This document shows, one piece after another, positions 1 through 10,400 of a stretch of 64,000 nt of DNA (the first letter of the stretch is position 1; each line of letters starts with the position of its first letter). The position numbers and the translations under genes were made by a program. The DNA lies in NCBI GenBank assembly GCA_003388505.1, contig QQVO01000053.1, positions 1 to 64,000 on the forward strand. Reading direction: 5' to 3'. The notes beneath the pieces are model-generated. The model was not told the origin of the DNA. It did not search any database and was given only the letters and a program-made list of their open reading frames with translations. The DNA comes from Planctomycetota bacterium (GTDB lineage: Bacteria; Planctomycetota; Planctomycetia; Planctomycetales; Planctomycetaceae).

Positions 1-616
1 GGTGGAGTTGCGGCTGGTTCTGTTTGACGGTCAACACATAGTCGGCCTCGCGTTCGACAATCGCGCGAGCCGTCTCCACCTGGCAGTGCATGGCGTCCAG
101 CGTGACCACGGCCCCGTCCAGTTCCAGGAGTTGCAGCAGCACCGGCACGGCGGGAATCTCGTTCGACTTCTCGCCGACCGACATCTGCCGCAGCACCAAC
201 CGCGTATCGGTGGCGAAGGCCGTGATGGTGTGCAGCGGGGATTGCCCGGCCGCCTGGTCGAACGACCCCCGCAACGTCTTGCCGTCGATGGCGATCCCCC
301 GGCCCCGCAGCGACCCGGCGAACTGGTCGACCCACTCATGCATGGCCGAGAGAAACTCGCCTGTGTCGAGCCGTGCGAACACGCGGCCGAACGTGTCGTG
401 CGAGGGGACGCCGTGCGGCAGTTCAATGTACTGAAGGAACCAGTCGAGCTTGGCCTTGGCGAAGCGTTCGACGTCGGCCCAGCCGTTCGCTCCGCAGAGG
501 GCGGCCGTCAACGCGATGAACACCATTTCCAACAGATCGTGATTACAACCTCGGTCGACGCGCGGGTCTGTCACATCTTCAAAATGCCGTTGTACAATTT
601 TCGCAGGTCCGAGCAT
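1..616 (-). CDS. ISAs1-family transposase, N-terminal part (cut by window edge)
   Basis: DDE-type transposase that would move an ISAs1-family insertion sequence. The minus-strand frame is open from an ATG at 616 to the edge of the window, about 205 codons. It reads MLGPAKIVQRHFEDVTDPRV, then ALCGANGWADVE, then LPHGVPSHDTFGRVF, then RGIAIDGKTLRGS and finally DYVLTVKQNQPQLH at the edge. The GVPSHDTFGRVF block, the IDGKTLR block with the catalytic Asp and VLTVKxNQ are hallmarks of the family. A GGAGG stands just upstream of the ATG. The C-terminal part with the remaining acidic residues lies outside the window, so intactness cannot be judged. I could not recognise the terminal inverted repeat. 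Confidence 0.9.
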   Translation of the reverse strand, partial: MLGPAKIVQRHFEDVTDPRVDRGCNHDLLEMVFIALTAALCGANGWADVERFAKAKLDWFLQYIELPHGVPSHDTFGRVFARLDTGEFLSAMHEWVDQFAGSLRGRGIAIDGKTLRGSFDQAAGQSPLHTITAFATDTRLVLRQMSVGEKSNEIPAVPVLLQLLELDGAVVTLDAMHCQVETARAIVEREADYVLTVKQNQPQLH

Positions 617-842
617 GCCCTCTTCCTCCGTGCTGAAAATCCCCACCGACCCCCACGGCCGGTTGACTTCCACGCGGACAATGCAATCCTGAGACCAAAC
701 CCGTCACTAACGTGCGATTGCCGTGGGTAGAACCCGCCCTTGATCTGGGCGGCAAGTCGCATAGGCAGGTCTCCAGAATTTGCGAGCTATTTGTGAATCG
801 TGATGACTCGATCTACAACATGAATTGATCGAGGAATCACAA

Positions 843-1427
843 ATGACAGAAATCACGCTGCAATGGCAGGGTCCCTTCGCGTTCTTTCCTGAACAGACTC
901 TCCCGTACCTATTCGATCAGAGTGCTGCACAAGGTCGAGGCCTCTACCTCTGGACAGTTCCGACCGATCGCGGGCACCAGGTCAACTATGTCGGCGTCGC
1001 ACACGGAAAAACGCGAACGCTCGGCGCTCGCCTTGCCGAAGAGTTGATGGATGGTGTGCCGGACAGCCGCTACATCCAGGTCGTTGACCTCGATGCTTGG
1101 CGAAAGGGATACCGAAAAGTTCTGCACGACTACGGAACCTTCGATTCCAACGACCACAAGGAATCTCTCATCGAGATGCATCGATTCTGCGTCGGTTTCT
1201 TGGCCCAGATTGATGCCGACCGAGAGATCATCGAGCACTGTGAGCGATGTCTGATCATGCGTCTCGCCGCCGAGTACGACGATGGAGACGACTACGATGC
1301 GTATCTCAGCAACAAGGCCCGGCACCCAAACATGAGGGACATTCAAGTTCGATCATACGGCGAGGACATCTGGGGATTGCCAAACGGTGTGCTGCTCAAC
1401 AAGGACGGGATCGTTCTCGAAGGGTAG
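843..1427 (+). CDS. GIY-YIG-like domain protein
   Basis: Stand-alone protein of 194 residues. Near the N-terminus it has GLYLW (33-37) and, after a loop, NYVGVA (48-53), followed by LGARLAEEL with a conserved-type Arg at about 63. This is the order of the GIY-YIG nuclease core: GIY, YIG, then a helix with Arg. A later segment around ERCLIMRLA...YLSNKA resembles the C-terminal E...LI...LNK end of that fold. The start at 843 is chosen over an in-frame ATG at 825 because GAGGA lies seven bases before it. It stands alone between an insertion sequence and hypothetical genes in an accessory segment. Nuclease activity is inferred, and the target and role are unknown. Confidence 0.6.
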   Translation: MTEITLQWQGPFAFFPEQTLPYLFDQSAAQGRGLYLWTVPTDRGHQVNYVGVAHGKTRTLGARLAEELMDGVPDSRYIQVVDLDAWRKGYRKVLHDYGTFDSNDHKESLIEMHRFCVGFLAQIDADREIIEHCERCLIMRLAAEYDDGDDYDAYLSNKARHPNMRDIQVRSYGEDIWGLPNGVLLNKDGIVLEG

Positions 1428-1593
1428 TGTCCCTTGAACAATTGACATACATACCGTCAATTCGTACGCCCCATCCTTCGCTGCCTCCCGGTGGTTCCAA
1501 TCCGCATGTCTCACCCAATTGCGAAGTGGATTGGAATCTCCGCGTGGTTGTTCATCCGTTGCGTTCAAACCATCGGGAACGCCTCCATGCCGC

Positions 1594-2190
1594 TTAGTTT
1601 CCAGCTTCTCTGTCGATCGCCATTCCCTTGAGGACAAGGAAAGCAAAAAAGCTCCCAGTCCCAACTAATATTGCGAAGAATGTTAACAAGAGCAGCGTTT
1701 TGAAAAGCGGTCTCCATCTCCAGATTTCATTTTGGTCTTCGTCCGCATTTCCGTATTCAATCAACAGAGATGTGACGTCACTTTGCACAACGCCAGTTTC
1801 GATCGCGGTAGTTGCGCCAGTCGTCAACCAAGGGCTGCTTAGATACCGATGGCTTCCGACTGTTCCAGTGAATGTCGCAAGGAGAGAAACATAAACACAG
1901 AGTGACGCGACAGCTCCAACGGCGTGCCACTTGAGCCAGTCGCGAAATCCAGTGCTGGCTGTTCCCTGATGAACGCAGGCAATCGCAACGACCCAAACCA
2001 AAGCGACGATAGTTGACAGCACGACCGAGTATGGCGGCCATGGAGGCACCCAGAAGTCCCATTTGAGACCAGCGAGTGGCAACGCCATGACCAAGCTGAG
2101 AATTAGACCATAGGCGGTTTTGATGCGCTTGCCGAATTCGGTCAAGTGTTTCAGCTGCTCAGAAGCGGCGTCGGTCTCTTCGTCTGCCAT
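1594..2190 (-). CDS. hypothetical membrane protein, four TM segments
   Basis: 198 residues, not recognised as a known family. After an acidic N-terminus (MADEETDAASEQLKHL) there are four hydrophobic segments at about 25-46, 55-75, 90-110 and 165-188. A soluble loop of about 55 residues lies between the third and fourth. The layout suggests an integral inner-membrane protein. It is followed in the same direction, and preceded by 12 bases, by another gene of unknown function (2203-2946), so the two are probably co-transcribed. Codon use is less GC-biased than in the core genes to the right, which fits acquired DNA. Confidence 0.7.
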   Translation of the reverse strand: MADEETDAASEQLKHLTEFGKRIKTAYGLILSLVMALPLAGLKWDFWVPPWPPYSVVLSTIVALVWVVAIACVHQGTASTGFRDWLKWHAVGAVASLCVYVSLLATFTGTVGSHRYLSSPWLTTGATTAIETGVVQSDVTSLLIEYGNADEDQNEIWRWRPLFKTLLLLTFFAILVGTGSFFAFLVLKGMAIDREAGN

Positions 2191-2202
2191 GGTTCCACAC
2201 TT

Positions 2203-2946
2203 TCATTCCGGCACTTCTACTCCCTGGGATGGGTGATCACAGTCGACCGGTCCCATTCTGCCAGTCTCGGCACCATTCCGAAGCAAACGAAACATGTAGA
2301 AGCCGCGATCAAGCTCCAACGTCACCATCGTCGGAGTCGGTGCCTCAAGCCAGTTGTCGCGTCTCGCGTCTGCAGGCTCTGCATATTGCACGGTCGCGCC
2401 AGCCCCCTTCGCTCCAGTGACATATGTCGTACACTTGTTCTCGTCATTCACGAAGGCCAAATTTTCGTAAAAAAGGTGAACGCCGGAAAACACAGCTGGC
2501 CCCACATTTCCCGTGAAGATGGCTGGCCGGTACTCTCCTTCCCATTCGGTCTTGTATGCAAGCAGGCGGTCGTTCATCAGACCTTCTGACTGTAGTTGAG
2601 CGAAAAGCTCACTCGTGGCATGCACTTCGGCCAACGCCGCTTCAGGTAGGTTCTGCAACACATCTGGTGTTGTTACCAGCTTGGTGAATCTACTGGCAAC
2701 TCCCGCAGCGTTCTCAAGAACTTCTGCTCGCTGAGCAGCCGCGTTTTCGGCGCCAAGTAGTACAACAACGACTCCGTCAAATGCGAGGAAGCGAGTCCCG
2801 GGACGCGTGGTGAGAGTGCCCCAGATGTCTCTCAATGCATCGGGGTCCTCGAAAACTCTGGCGTGAAAAAATTCTTCTCGACGATCTGGGTCATGAATCA
2901 GGAGGCGGACTGATCCCCGCGACCGCTCGAAGTCATGTCCAAGCAT
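2203..2946 (-). CDS. hypothetical protein
   Basis: 247 residues, no recognised family and no signal peptide or membrane segment. The middle is Ala/Glu-rich and probably helical. The C-terminal third (from about ENLAFVNDENKC) looks like a beta-rich domain. The start at 2946 lies inside the end of the upstream gene (2898-3311) by 49 bases in another frame. The overlap suggests translational coupling, although a later internal start is possible. It sits in a same-strand run with 1594-2190 and 2898-3311, the three probably forming one transcription unit. Confidence 0.55.
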   Translation of the reverse strand: MLGHDFERSRGSVRLLIHDPDRREEFFHARVFEDPDALRDIWGTLTTRPGTRFLAFDGVVVVLLGAENAAAQRAEVLENAAGVASRFTKLVTTPDVLQNLPEAALAEVHATSELFAQLQSEGLMNDRLLAYKTEWEGEYRPAIFTGNVGPAVFSGVHLFYENLAFVNDENKCTTYVTGAKGAGATVQYAEPADARRDNWLEAPTPTMVTLELDRGFYMFRLLRNGAETGRMGPVDCDHPSQGVEVPE

Positions 2947-3311
2947 TGGTGTTGATCTTCGGGAGAAAGTCTGGCGACTTCTCGCGGTACAACTTGAACG
3001 AGAGTTGTTCCGATCTGCCTTGCTTCGCGATCGAATTCGACCGTCGAATACACCTGCCCCAGACTGTAGGAGTCACTCAGATGCTGCGTTGCTCGGAAGG
3101 GGGCAACCGAGTATTCGCGAGTTACGTCAAAGCCGTCAAACTCAGCCTTGTACCGGATTCGTACTGGTCCTTCCCTTTCAATCAACAACGTTGTCTCTTG
3201 TGAAAAATCAACCAGCCCGACCAACTCGGTTTGGCCGACTGCGACTGACTGGATGAATGCAATGACGGAAGTCACGGCGGCAATACGCCTAAGGAGCCCG
3301 ACGCTGCTCAT
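2898..3311 (-). CDS. hypothetical exported protein
   Basis: 137 residues when begun at the ATG at 3311. This start gives a clean Sec signal peptide: MSSVGLLRRIAAV followed by a hydrophobic core, with likely cleavage after about residue 26 (SVAVG|Q). The frame is open further upstream but that part is Arg-rich and unlike protein. The mature part is about 110 residues with alternating hydrophobic residues (TELVGLVDFSQETTLLIERE) and no recognised domain. It overlaps the next gene, 2203-2946, by 49 bases. Function unknown; probably envelope-located together with the membrane protein at 1594-2190. Confidence 0.5.
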   Translation of the reverse strand: MSSVGLLRRIAAVTSVIAFIQSVAVGQTELVGLVDFSQETTLLIEREGPVRIRYKAEFDGFDVTREYSVAPFRATQHLSDSYSLGQVYSTVEFDREARQIGTTLVQVVPREVARLSPEDQHQCLDMTSSGRGDQSAS

Positions 3312-3496
3312 GATGAGATCTCCAGTCGAAGGTCCAACGTGGTTAGTGCCGATCCTAACCAGCCTTGTCGCAGAATTCACTTGCCAGCCGACAGGAAAGG
3401 CATTGTTTGAAGCGGAGGAGGGAATCATCGCGTAAGTGTTCACAGAGAGACGACTTTGCCAAGTGCGTAATTTCAATTGCAGAAAGCGAAGTGTGC

Positions 3497-4234
3497 TCAC
3501 ACCGCCAGCCCGCACACCGCATCCATCAGCCCGTGCAGTGCCTGTGACCTCTTCGGCAGCACCGCCAGATTCCGGCCCTTCAGTGCCTCCGTGAAGCCAT
3601 TGAACAGCCGCCACACCGTCTTCCCACCCTCCTTGAATTCCGCGTGGCTCGGCTCACGCCATTCCGACAACACGGTTGGCACCTGCGTCACCGGCAGCAC
3701 TTGGGCGTCCAGACTGCGGACGATCAAATCGTGAGCCGCCCGGTCGTTGATTCGCGTGCTCTTGTACGCCTCGATCCGCTGGTCCTGCTTGCCACGCATG
3801 CCAACGAGGCGACCAATCGCCTGAGTCACGAGACCGGGCAGATCCCGCTGGATGAACCGGGTGTGCTTGCGGGCAATCGTCACTTCGCCACTGAAGGCCA
3901 GGTTGTCGCAAATGAAGACGCCGCTTCCCAATGCGATTCCGGCCGGGAACGACTTGTCGTGCGAATTCCGCAGGCCGAGGACGAGCCCGTAGTCGTCATG
4001 GGCCTTTCCGTTCTGAACTTCCATCAGACCGAAATACCGGGTTCCCTCGTGCCACAGACCGTGCGACTGGTTCACGACCTGAAAGCCGTTGTCTCCGAGC
4101 GTTCGTTCGACCAGGCCCAGCAGCCGGTGGTGGGGGATCGGCACCCAGGTCTTCGTCCGGTCCGGCGTGGGAGCACAGAGGACTTCCTGCCTGTCGGCGT
4201 GATGAGCGCCACAGTGGAGCATCAGGTTCAGCAT
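3497..4234 (-). CDS. DUF932 family protein (phage/plasmid type)
   Basis: 245 residues matching the DUF932 family, which is often found on phages, plasmids and islands and has no established biochemical role. Seen: GLVLGLRNSHDKSFPAGIA (84-102), then GVFICDNLAFSGE (105-117), then RKHTRFIQRDLPGLV (122-136). Near the end are HAEFKEGGKTVWRLFN and LPKRSQALHGLMDAVC. These blocks are the conserved core of the family. The length is close to the usual one and the gene looks intact. It lies in the accessory segment between hypothetical genes and a lipoprotein/membrane gene pair. Its presence supports the view that this end of the window is mobile DNA. Confidence 0.85.
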   Translation of the reverse strand: MLNLMLHCGAHHADRQEVLCAPTPDRTKTWVPIPHHRLLGLVERTLGDNGFQVVNQSHGLWHEGTRYFGLMEVQNGKAHDDYGLVLGLRNSHDKSFPAGIALGSGVFICDNLAFSGEVTIARKHTRFIQRDLPGLVTQAIGRLVGMRGKQDQRIEAYKSTRINDRAAHDLIVRSLDAQVLPVTQVPTVLSEWREPSHAEFKEGGKTVWRLFNGFTEALKGRNLAVLPKRSQALHGLMDAVCGLAV

Positions 4235-4275
4235 GGGTAGGTTCTCCGTTGATGGTTTTGTTTGATGGTTCTCAG

Positions 4276-4815
4276 TCAGGCCGACTCAGCCAATTGCTCG
4301 GCGTCCTCAGCAGAGGCGATTCGCCGGAAGGGAGTGTCGCCTCTCGTCAGCCGCGGATGCTCGGAGACCATGTCGTCGAGCAGCAGTTGGCTGACATCGG
4401 GGGCCTCAGAGTGGTTGACGTGCCACAGCATGAGGCCGGCGACTCCCACAGGCAGCAGGCAGAGCAGTCCCGCTCCCTGGGTGTAGAGGATCGGCGCCAG
4501 GACCGAGTCGGTGCGTCTTTGTGCGGCGATGTTGCGGCGTTCCTGTTCCAGAGCGTCCCGCTGCTGGTTCACGCCGTGCTGCTGGGCCTGGATGTCCCGC
4601 TGGGCGGCCAGGATCTCCGTTCGGGCCTCGGCGTCGGCTTCCACCAGTCGCTGGGTGCTCTCGGCGACTTCGCGGTTAAGCCGGACCATTTCCTGGTTCT
4701 GTTCGGCCTGCTGCTGCAAGGCCTGCTCGGCGACGCGGGCGACCTGCGCACCGTCGTCAGCGCAACCCGTGATGCCGAACATCAGCGTCAGCATCACCAA
4801 CACGTGTCTTCTCAT
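4276..4815 (-). CDS. putative lipoprotein with coiled coil and C-terminal TM
   Basis: 179 residues from the ATG at 4815, chosen because it follows GGAGAG and opens a lipoprotein signal, MRRHVLVMLTLMFGITGC, with lipobox ITGC and Cys18. The next 100 residues are a Gln/Glu/Arg-rich amphipathic helix typical of a long coiled coil. After that comes a hydrophobic segment (GAGLLCLLPVGVAGLMLW) and a short acidic tail. A lipid anchor plus a second membrane segment suggests a protein spanning or linking envelope layers. It overlaps the small membrane gene upstream (4757-4954) by 59 bases. Family not recognised. Confidence 0.6.
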   Translation of the reverse strand: MRRHVLVMLTLMFGITGCADDGAQVARVAEQALQQQAEQNQEMVRLNREVAESTQRLVEADAEARTEILAAQRDIQAQQHGVNQQRDALEQERRNIAAQRRTDSVLAPILYTQGAGLLCLLPVGVAGLMLWHVNHSEAPDVSQLLLDDMVSEHPRLTRGDTPFRRIASAEDAEQLAESA

Positions 4816-4954
4816 CTTGGGCTCTCCAGCGGGCAAAGAGTCGAGCCAGCAGTTCCTGAAGCGTCCGCCGCAGCCGGACTTCACGGGCCAATGCCCAGAC
4901 GGCCAGCAGCAGCGCCAGGGACAGACAGACAACGAGCGATGTGTTCAGGGGCAT
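4757..4954 (-). CDS. small single-pass membrane protein
   Basis: 65 residues: MPLNTSLVVCLSLALLLAVW forms one membrane segment, followed by an Arg-rich amphipathic helix (REVRLRRTLQELLARLFARW) and an acidic tail. A near-perfect ribosome binding site (AAAGGAGGTG) stands directly before the ATG at 4954, much stronger than at most genes here, and fixes the start. The 3' end overlaps the lipoprotein gene at 4276-4815, so the two are very likely one operon. Function unknown. The pattern of one TM plus a basic helix is shared with phage-type accessory proteins, but no family is recognised. Confidence 0.55.
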   Translation of the reverse strand: MPLNTSLVVCLSLALLLAVWALAREVRLRRTLQELLARLFARWRAQDEKTRVGDADADVRHHGLR

Positions 4955-5372
<418 letters not shown>

Positions 5373-6644
5373 TGTTGATGTAAGCGAATATCACCACATG
5401 GCTTACGAATACGCTGCGCCGCTGCCGCCGCCGTCGTTCGAGCGATGTCCGCGAGGTTGAACAGGCAGGTTCCCGGGCAGCGCTGTGGCGCTCTGCCTGG
5501 TTGCGGCGACGCGTCAAAGAGTCTACTGGTGCGTCCGTCGCGCGTAAAGCGGCGACGAAGCGTGACCAACTTCAACCAGATTTCCCCATTCTTTTCCACG
5601 CACGCAGCAGCTTTGAGCATTCGATTCGCGGAGAGCACCACCGCTTCCGAACGGCGGATGACGATCCGGAAGGTGCGGCACCGCCGAAGTAATTCAAGAC
5701 TGAGCGACCGTCTCTCTCAAAGGCTGTCAGTTACACACAAGCTCGGCTGGGGCCCACTGCAAGGAACCGGACTCAGGGGATTCTCGAACAGGACACAGAT
5801 TTTCGCGGATTCGGCGGATCAGCACGGATTTGCGGGGAATTTCTTCAAGAGGCGGCAGCGACGAGACCTCATTGATCCAGGCGTAAATACTCTGCACTCC
5901 ACAGAAAACAATCAGCGAGAATCGGTCCGATCCGTGGTCATCCGCGTTCCACTCGAATCTCTCGGAGAGCAACTCTATCAGGAATCGAGAGATGTGTGTA
6001 AGCGACAGCTCTCAAAGGTTCTCCCCATCCCGCCTTGACACAGAGGAGTTCCGCACGGTTCGCGAGGCGATGCCGTTGCATCGCCGGATTGCGTCGATCC
6101 GGTTGGCGCGAGGTGCGGGATGCGCGCCTCCTGTTGCGACCTTTGCGACTCGGGGGGGGGGGAGGCCACGCTGGGGTGTTCGGGGGCATCCGCGGGCTGA
6201 CGCCGCGCGGCTCGCCGGGTCTCTTTTTTGGGATGGGAGTTGCGCCGGGCCAAACGAAAGAACGTCCCGGGTCGTGAGACACCGGGACGCCTTTCGCCAG
6301 CGCTGGCCCGCGCTGTTGTGGCAACACGACGGATAGGCCGCTGACATGTCCGCGCCATGAGACAGTCATCGATTCTGCCTGGCCACTTCCCTTTCGTCTT
6401 GATTCGCCCTTCGATGTTTCCGGGGTGCGTGTCCCCCTGTTGAGAGAGTTACGAACGAACGGTTGGAAACCTGTCATGGTTTTCTGGGTTCGTCCGTTGC
6501 TCCTCTGACATCAGGAGTAGAACCGGCGGGTGTGACAGTTTTCTTGCGAAATCCGTAAGTCCAGTCGTGTGAGAGCGATGTGGTCTGGCGGTATGCCAGG
6601 TGGTAGACTGCGGATCTCCATCGTTCAGGGATCACGTCCGGGCC
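5373..6644. other. 1.27-kb region without genes, containing repeat A
   Basis: No supported gene. 5724-6008 is a copy of repeat family A. Around 6151 there is a run of about ten G. A hairpin GTCCCGG...CCGGGAC stands at about 6264-6290 without a T run. The long open frames on both strands are GC-driven and mostly Arg/Pro-rich. Confidence 0.6.
5724..6008 (+). repeat. dispersed repeat family A, copy 1
   Basis: About 285 bp, beginning near CTGTCAGTTACACACAA and ending near GATGTGTGTAAGCGACAG. The inner part carries GGATTCTCGAACAGGACACA, GCGGATTCGGCGGATCAGCA and GATCCGTGGTCATCCGCGTT. The same order of blocks recurs at 53535-53820 on this strand and at 40790-41069 on the other. It has no open frame of its own with protein character. 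Confidence 0.85.
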
Positions 6645-7214
6645 ATGAACACCACTTCTCCGAGTCTGATTGAACGGCTGCGCACGACTGAGGATCAGCA
6701 GGCGTGGGGCCGGTTCGTCGAGTTGTATTCGCCGCTGCTCTATTACTGGGCGCACAAGATCGGGCTCTCGCGCGATCAGGCGGCCGACCTGGTGCAGGAC
6801 GTGTGCCTGGTGCTGATGGACAAGCTGCCGGAGTTCGATTACGACGCGTCGCGCAGTTTTCGGGGCTGGCTGCGAACGATCACGCTGAACAAGTGCCGGG
6901 ATCAGTTGCGGCGGCAGGCGCGGGGGCCGCGGAACGAAAGGACCGGCGAGATGGCGAAGCTTGACGTGAGCGACAACGTCGAGTTTCTCGGCGAACAGGA
7001 GTATCGCGAGCAGTTGGTGCGGCGGGCGCTGCAGTTGATGGAGACGGAGTTCGAGGCGACCACCTGGCGGGCCTGCTGGGAGCACGTCGTCTCGGGGAAG
7101 TCGGCGGAACGGATTGCGGCGGAACTGGGGATGTCGGTCAACGCGGTGTATCTCGCCAAGTCGCGCGTGTTGCGGCGGTTGCGGGAGGAGTTGGCGGGGT
7201 TGCTGGATCCGTAG
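6645..7214 (+). CDS. ECF-type RNA polymerase sigma factor
   Basis: 189 residues from the ATG at 6645; an earlier in-frame start at 6600 adds an unlikely leader. Sigma region 2 spans about 20-90, with WGRFVELYSPLLYYWAHKIG, the DQAADLVQDVCLVL segment that binds core polymerase, and FRGWLRTITLNKCRDQLRR for -10 recognition. Region 4 is at about 125-185, with GKSAERIAAELGMSVNAVY as the -35 helix-turn-helix. No anti-sigma factor gene follows as a separate unit. Instead the next gene (7487-12025) begins with a zinc-finger-like segment fused to a protein kinase, and this pairing is common in planctomycetes. It likely directs transcription in response to a signal relayed through that kinase. Confidence 0.93.
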   Translation: MNTTSPSLIERLRTTEDQQAWGRFVELYSPLLYYWAHKIGLSRDQAADLVQDVCLVLMDKLPEFDYDASRSFRGWLRTITLNKCRDQLRRQARGPRNERTGEMAKLDVSDNVEFLGEQEYREQLVRRALQLMETEFEATTWRACWEHVVSGKSAERIAAELGMSVNAVYLAKSRVLRRLREELAGLLDP

Positions 7215-7314
7215 TGTCGGCCCGGCCTCGTTGAGGCCGGCTACAGGTTTGGTGACGTTCCGGGGCTTCCTTCGCTTCGCTCGGTCCAGCCCCTGCCTGC
7301 GGTCGCTGGTTTGT

Positions 7315-7366
7315 CCGAAGTCTGACGACTTCGGCTACATGCCGGTCCGAAGTCTCACGACTTCGG
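7315..7366. repeat. pair of 20-bp palindromes
   Basis: CCGAAGTCTGACGACTTCGG at 7315-7334 and CCGAAGTCTCACGACTTCGG at 7347-7366, each a hairpin with an 8-bp stem. A third copy of the second form lies at 15591-15610. They fall in the 270-bp gap between the sigma factor and the kinase and could act as transcript hairpins. Confidence 0.8.
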
Positions 7367-7486
7367 CTACGTGTTGGTTCGTCGCTTTTCGCTGGAAAAG
7401 GTGACAGATTCGGGGGAGGCTGGGCGTATCCTGGGTGTCCGTGAGACGCTGTCGCCGCGCGTTTGCGCTGTCTGAGGAGTTTCGTC

Positions 7487-10400
7487 ATGCCGCTCGTCGC
7501 CTGCCCCGATCGCCAGACGTTGAACGAGTTCCTGCTCGGGAGATTGTCGGGTGAGATTGCCGAGAGCATTGAGGAGCACTTTGCAAGCTGCGCAAGCTGC
7601 CTGGAATCCGCCAGCAATCTCGGCGCCGACGACGAGCTCTGCGCCGCAATGCGCGCGGCCGGCGAGGAGGATCTGGAGCGTTCGCCTGAAGTGTCGGAAC
7701 TGGTCTCGCGGATTCAGTTTCAGTTGGCCAGCCGGGACACCGTGCTGACGGGCGATACGCATTCGGTTCCGGACGATGAGCCGGCCGAGGCAGATCTGAA
7801 ACGGGAGTTGCTGGAGTGCCTCTCGCAGGCGGAGTCGGCCGATGAGCTGGGCCGGCTGGGGGGCTATCGCGTGCTGCGGCTGCTCGGCGTGGGCGGGATG
7901 GGGGCGGTGTTTGAGGCGGAAGATCCGAAGTTGAAGCGGCGGGTGGCGCTGAAGGTGATGCGTCCGTCGCTGGCGGCGATGACTTCGGCTCGGCAGCGGT
8001 TCCTGCGCGAGGCGCAGTCGGCCGCCGCGTTGCAGCACGACAACATCATCTCGATCTTCCAGGTTGGTGAGGACCGGAAGGTTTCGTTTCTGGCGATGCA
8101 GTTGCTGGAGGGGGAGTCGCTCGCCGCACGACTGAAGCGCGAGTCTCCGCTGCCTGCGGAGGAAGTCCTGCGGATCGGCAGGGAGATCGCGCAAGGCCTG
8201 GCCGCCGCGCATGAGCGGGGCCTGCTGCATCGCGACGTCAAGCCGGACAATATCTGGCTGGAAGCCGCCGGCGGCCGCGTGAAGCTGCTTGACTTCGGAC
8301 TCGCGCGGGCTGTGGACGAAGGGGTGCAGGTGACTCAGACCGGCGCCATCATCGGGACTCCAAAGTACATGTCTCCCGAGCAGGCGACCGGCGGCGAGGT
8401 GGACCCGCGCAGCGACCTGTTCAGCCTGGGGAGCGTGCTGTACGAACTGGCGACCGGTCGTTCCGCCTTCGGGCGGCAGAACCTGATGGCGACGATTTCG
8501 GCGATCGGAGCGGCTCAACCGGCCGCGCCCGAAACCCTGAACGGCGAACTGCCGGTCGAACTCTCTTCGCTGATCATGCAGCTTCTGGAGAAGGCCCCGG
8601 ACCGGCGGCCGCAGTCGGCAAGGGAGGTTGTCACGCGAATTCGGGGAATCGAGGAGTCGCGCACGTCGCCCGCCGCTGCGGTGCAAGTCGCCGCGATGAA
8701 GCAGCCGCCGATTTCTCGGAACAAGGTGCTGGCGGGTCTCGGCGGTGTCGCGGCGGCAGTCGTGCTGGCGATCGTGTTCTTCATGCCGACGCCGGAGGGG
8801 ACGATCCGTGTGGAGATCAGGGACCCCAAAGTGAAGGTCGAGGTGGTCGATGAGGGGATCGTGTTTACGGATGCCGAAGGCAAGCCTGTCGAAGTTGGTG
8901 TGGGGGACCATGAACTGGTCGTGACGTACGGCGACCTGCGGTTCACGACCGATTCCTTCTCGGTGAAGAAAAACGACACGGTGATCGTCAGCGTGGAGTT
9001 GCTGGCGGGCAATGTGCGGGTCATGGCGGACGGCCGGGAAATCGGACGACACGATCTGCCGCCTCGAGAGAACAAAACACGCCGGATCGCCCAACTGGTC
9101 CTGGAATTGGGCGGTACTCTGAAGACCAGCGAAGGGGTGGTTGTTGCGATCGCAGAGTTGCCCGAGCCGCCGTTCCGAATCTGGGAAATTGACCTCAACG
9201 ACACCGCGGTCCAGAACTCCGACCTGTCGCGCTTTTCGGAATTGACGACGTTGCGCAGGCTCTCGCTCGGATTCACGGAGGTTGGCGACGAGGGACTCGC
9301 CCACTTGGTCGGCCTGTCGAACCTGAATACACTCGTCCTCAATAACACCCGTGTGACCGACAAGGGGCTCGCGCAGCTTGCGGGGCTTTCGCATCTGTCG
9401 TACTTAAGTTTCGACGGCACAGGCGTCGCTGATTCAGGTCTCTCCCATCTCACGGGGTTGAATCGGCTCAGAACGCTCCTGCTGAGCGGGACGACGACCA
9501 GCGATGCGGGAGTCCGGCATATCGTCGAACTCAAGGGCCTCACGACTCTGAATCTTGACGGAACCCTGATCTCCGATACGGGGCTGGAACTCCTCGGGGA
9601 ACTGAGAGAACTCGACTATCTCGGATTGCATGGCACGCAGGTCAGCGACCGGGGGGTCCAGCACATTCAATCACTGAAGAACCTCTCTGTTTTGCACCTT
9701 CAGAAAACTGAAGTCTCCGATGAGAGTTTGCCGGTCTTCGAGGAACTCGAGAGGCTGAAAGAGCTTCACCTCGATGACACAAGCGTGACGCCCGACGGTC
9801 TCAAACGGCTGAGACGGGCGCTGCCGAATTGCTGGATCACTCCCAGCGCGGGGCCGCCCGAAACGGCTGCGCTGACTCAGATCGCACTTGTCGGCGACCC
9901 GACCCCGCTCGAGGGAGTCCGCCGCTGGACCGTCGAAACAGCGCGGCATCGCGGGGCGGTGAAGGATCTGGCCGTCAGTCCGGACGACAGGCTGCTGGCG
10001 ACGTGCGGGGTGGACGGGTCGGTGAGGCTGTGGTCGATGGAGTCGCTGGAGCTGGAGAAGATCCTGCTGCGTCATACAGACGAGGTGCAGAGTGTGGCGT
10101 GGTCATCGAAGGGTGACGTGCTGGCTTCGGCGTCATTGGACGGGACGATCGTGTTGTGGGACGTCGAGTCGGGTTCGGTCACGGGCACACTGGAGGCCGA
10201 GACGCGGCCGTACAGTCTGAGCTGGTCGGATGAGGGAGATTTGCTGGCGCTGATTGCCTTCGATCCAGACGCCGAGGCGCCGAATGAGCCCCGATACTCG
10301 GTCCACGTCTGGGATGTGGGTGCTGGCAAGCGGGTTCAAGAGCTTGACGGCTACGACCGCTTTCGCTGGAAGCCGGGTCAGCGGGTTCTCAGCCTGCGGC

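Noticed and set aside
5445-6038. 197-codon plus-strand frame as a gene
   Set aside because: More than half of it is repeat A, which recurs in other places in other contexts.
6264-6290. GC-rich hairpin as a terminator
   Set aside because: No T run follows and no gene ends just before it.
7367-9394. 675-codon open frame opposite the kinase gene
   Set aside because: Shadow of the GC-rich kinase frame. Composition is Arg/His/Gln-rich without motifs, and the kinase on the other strand has every catalytic residue.
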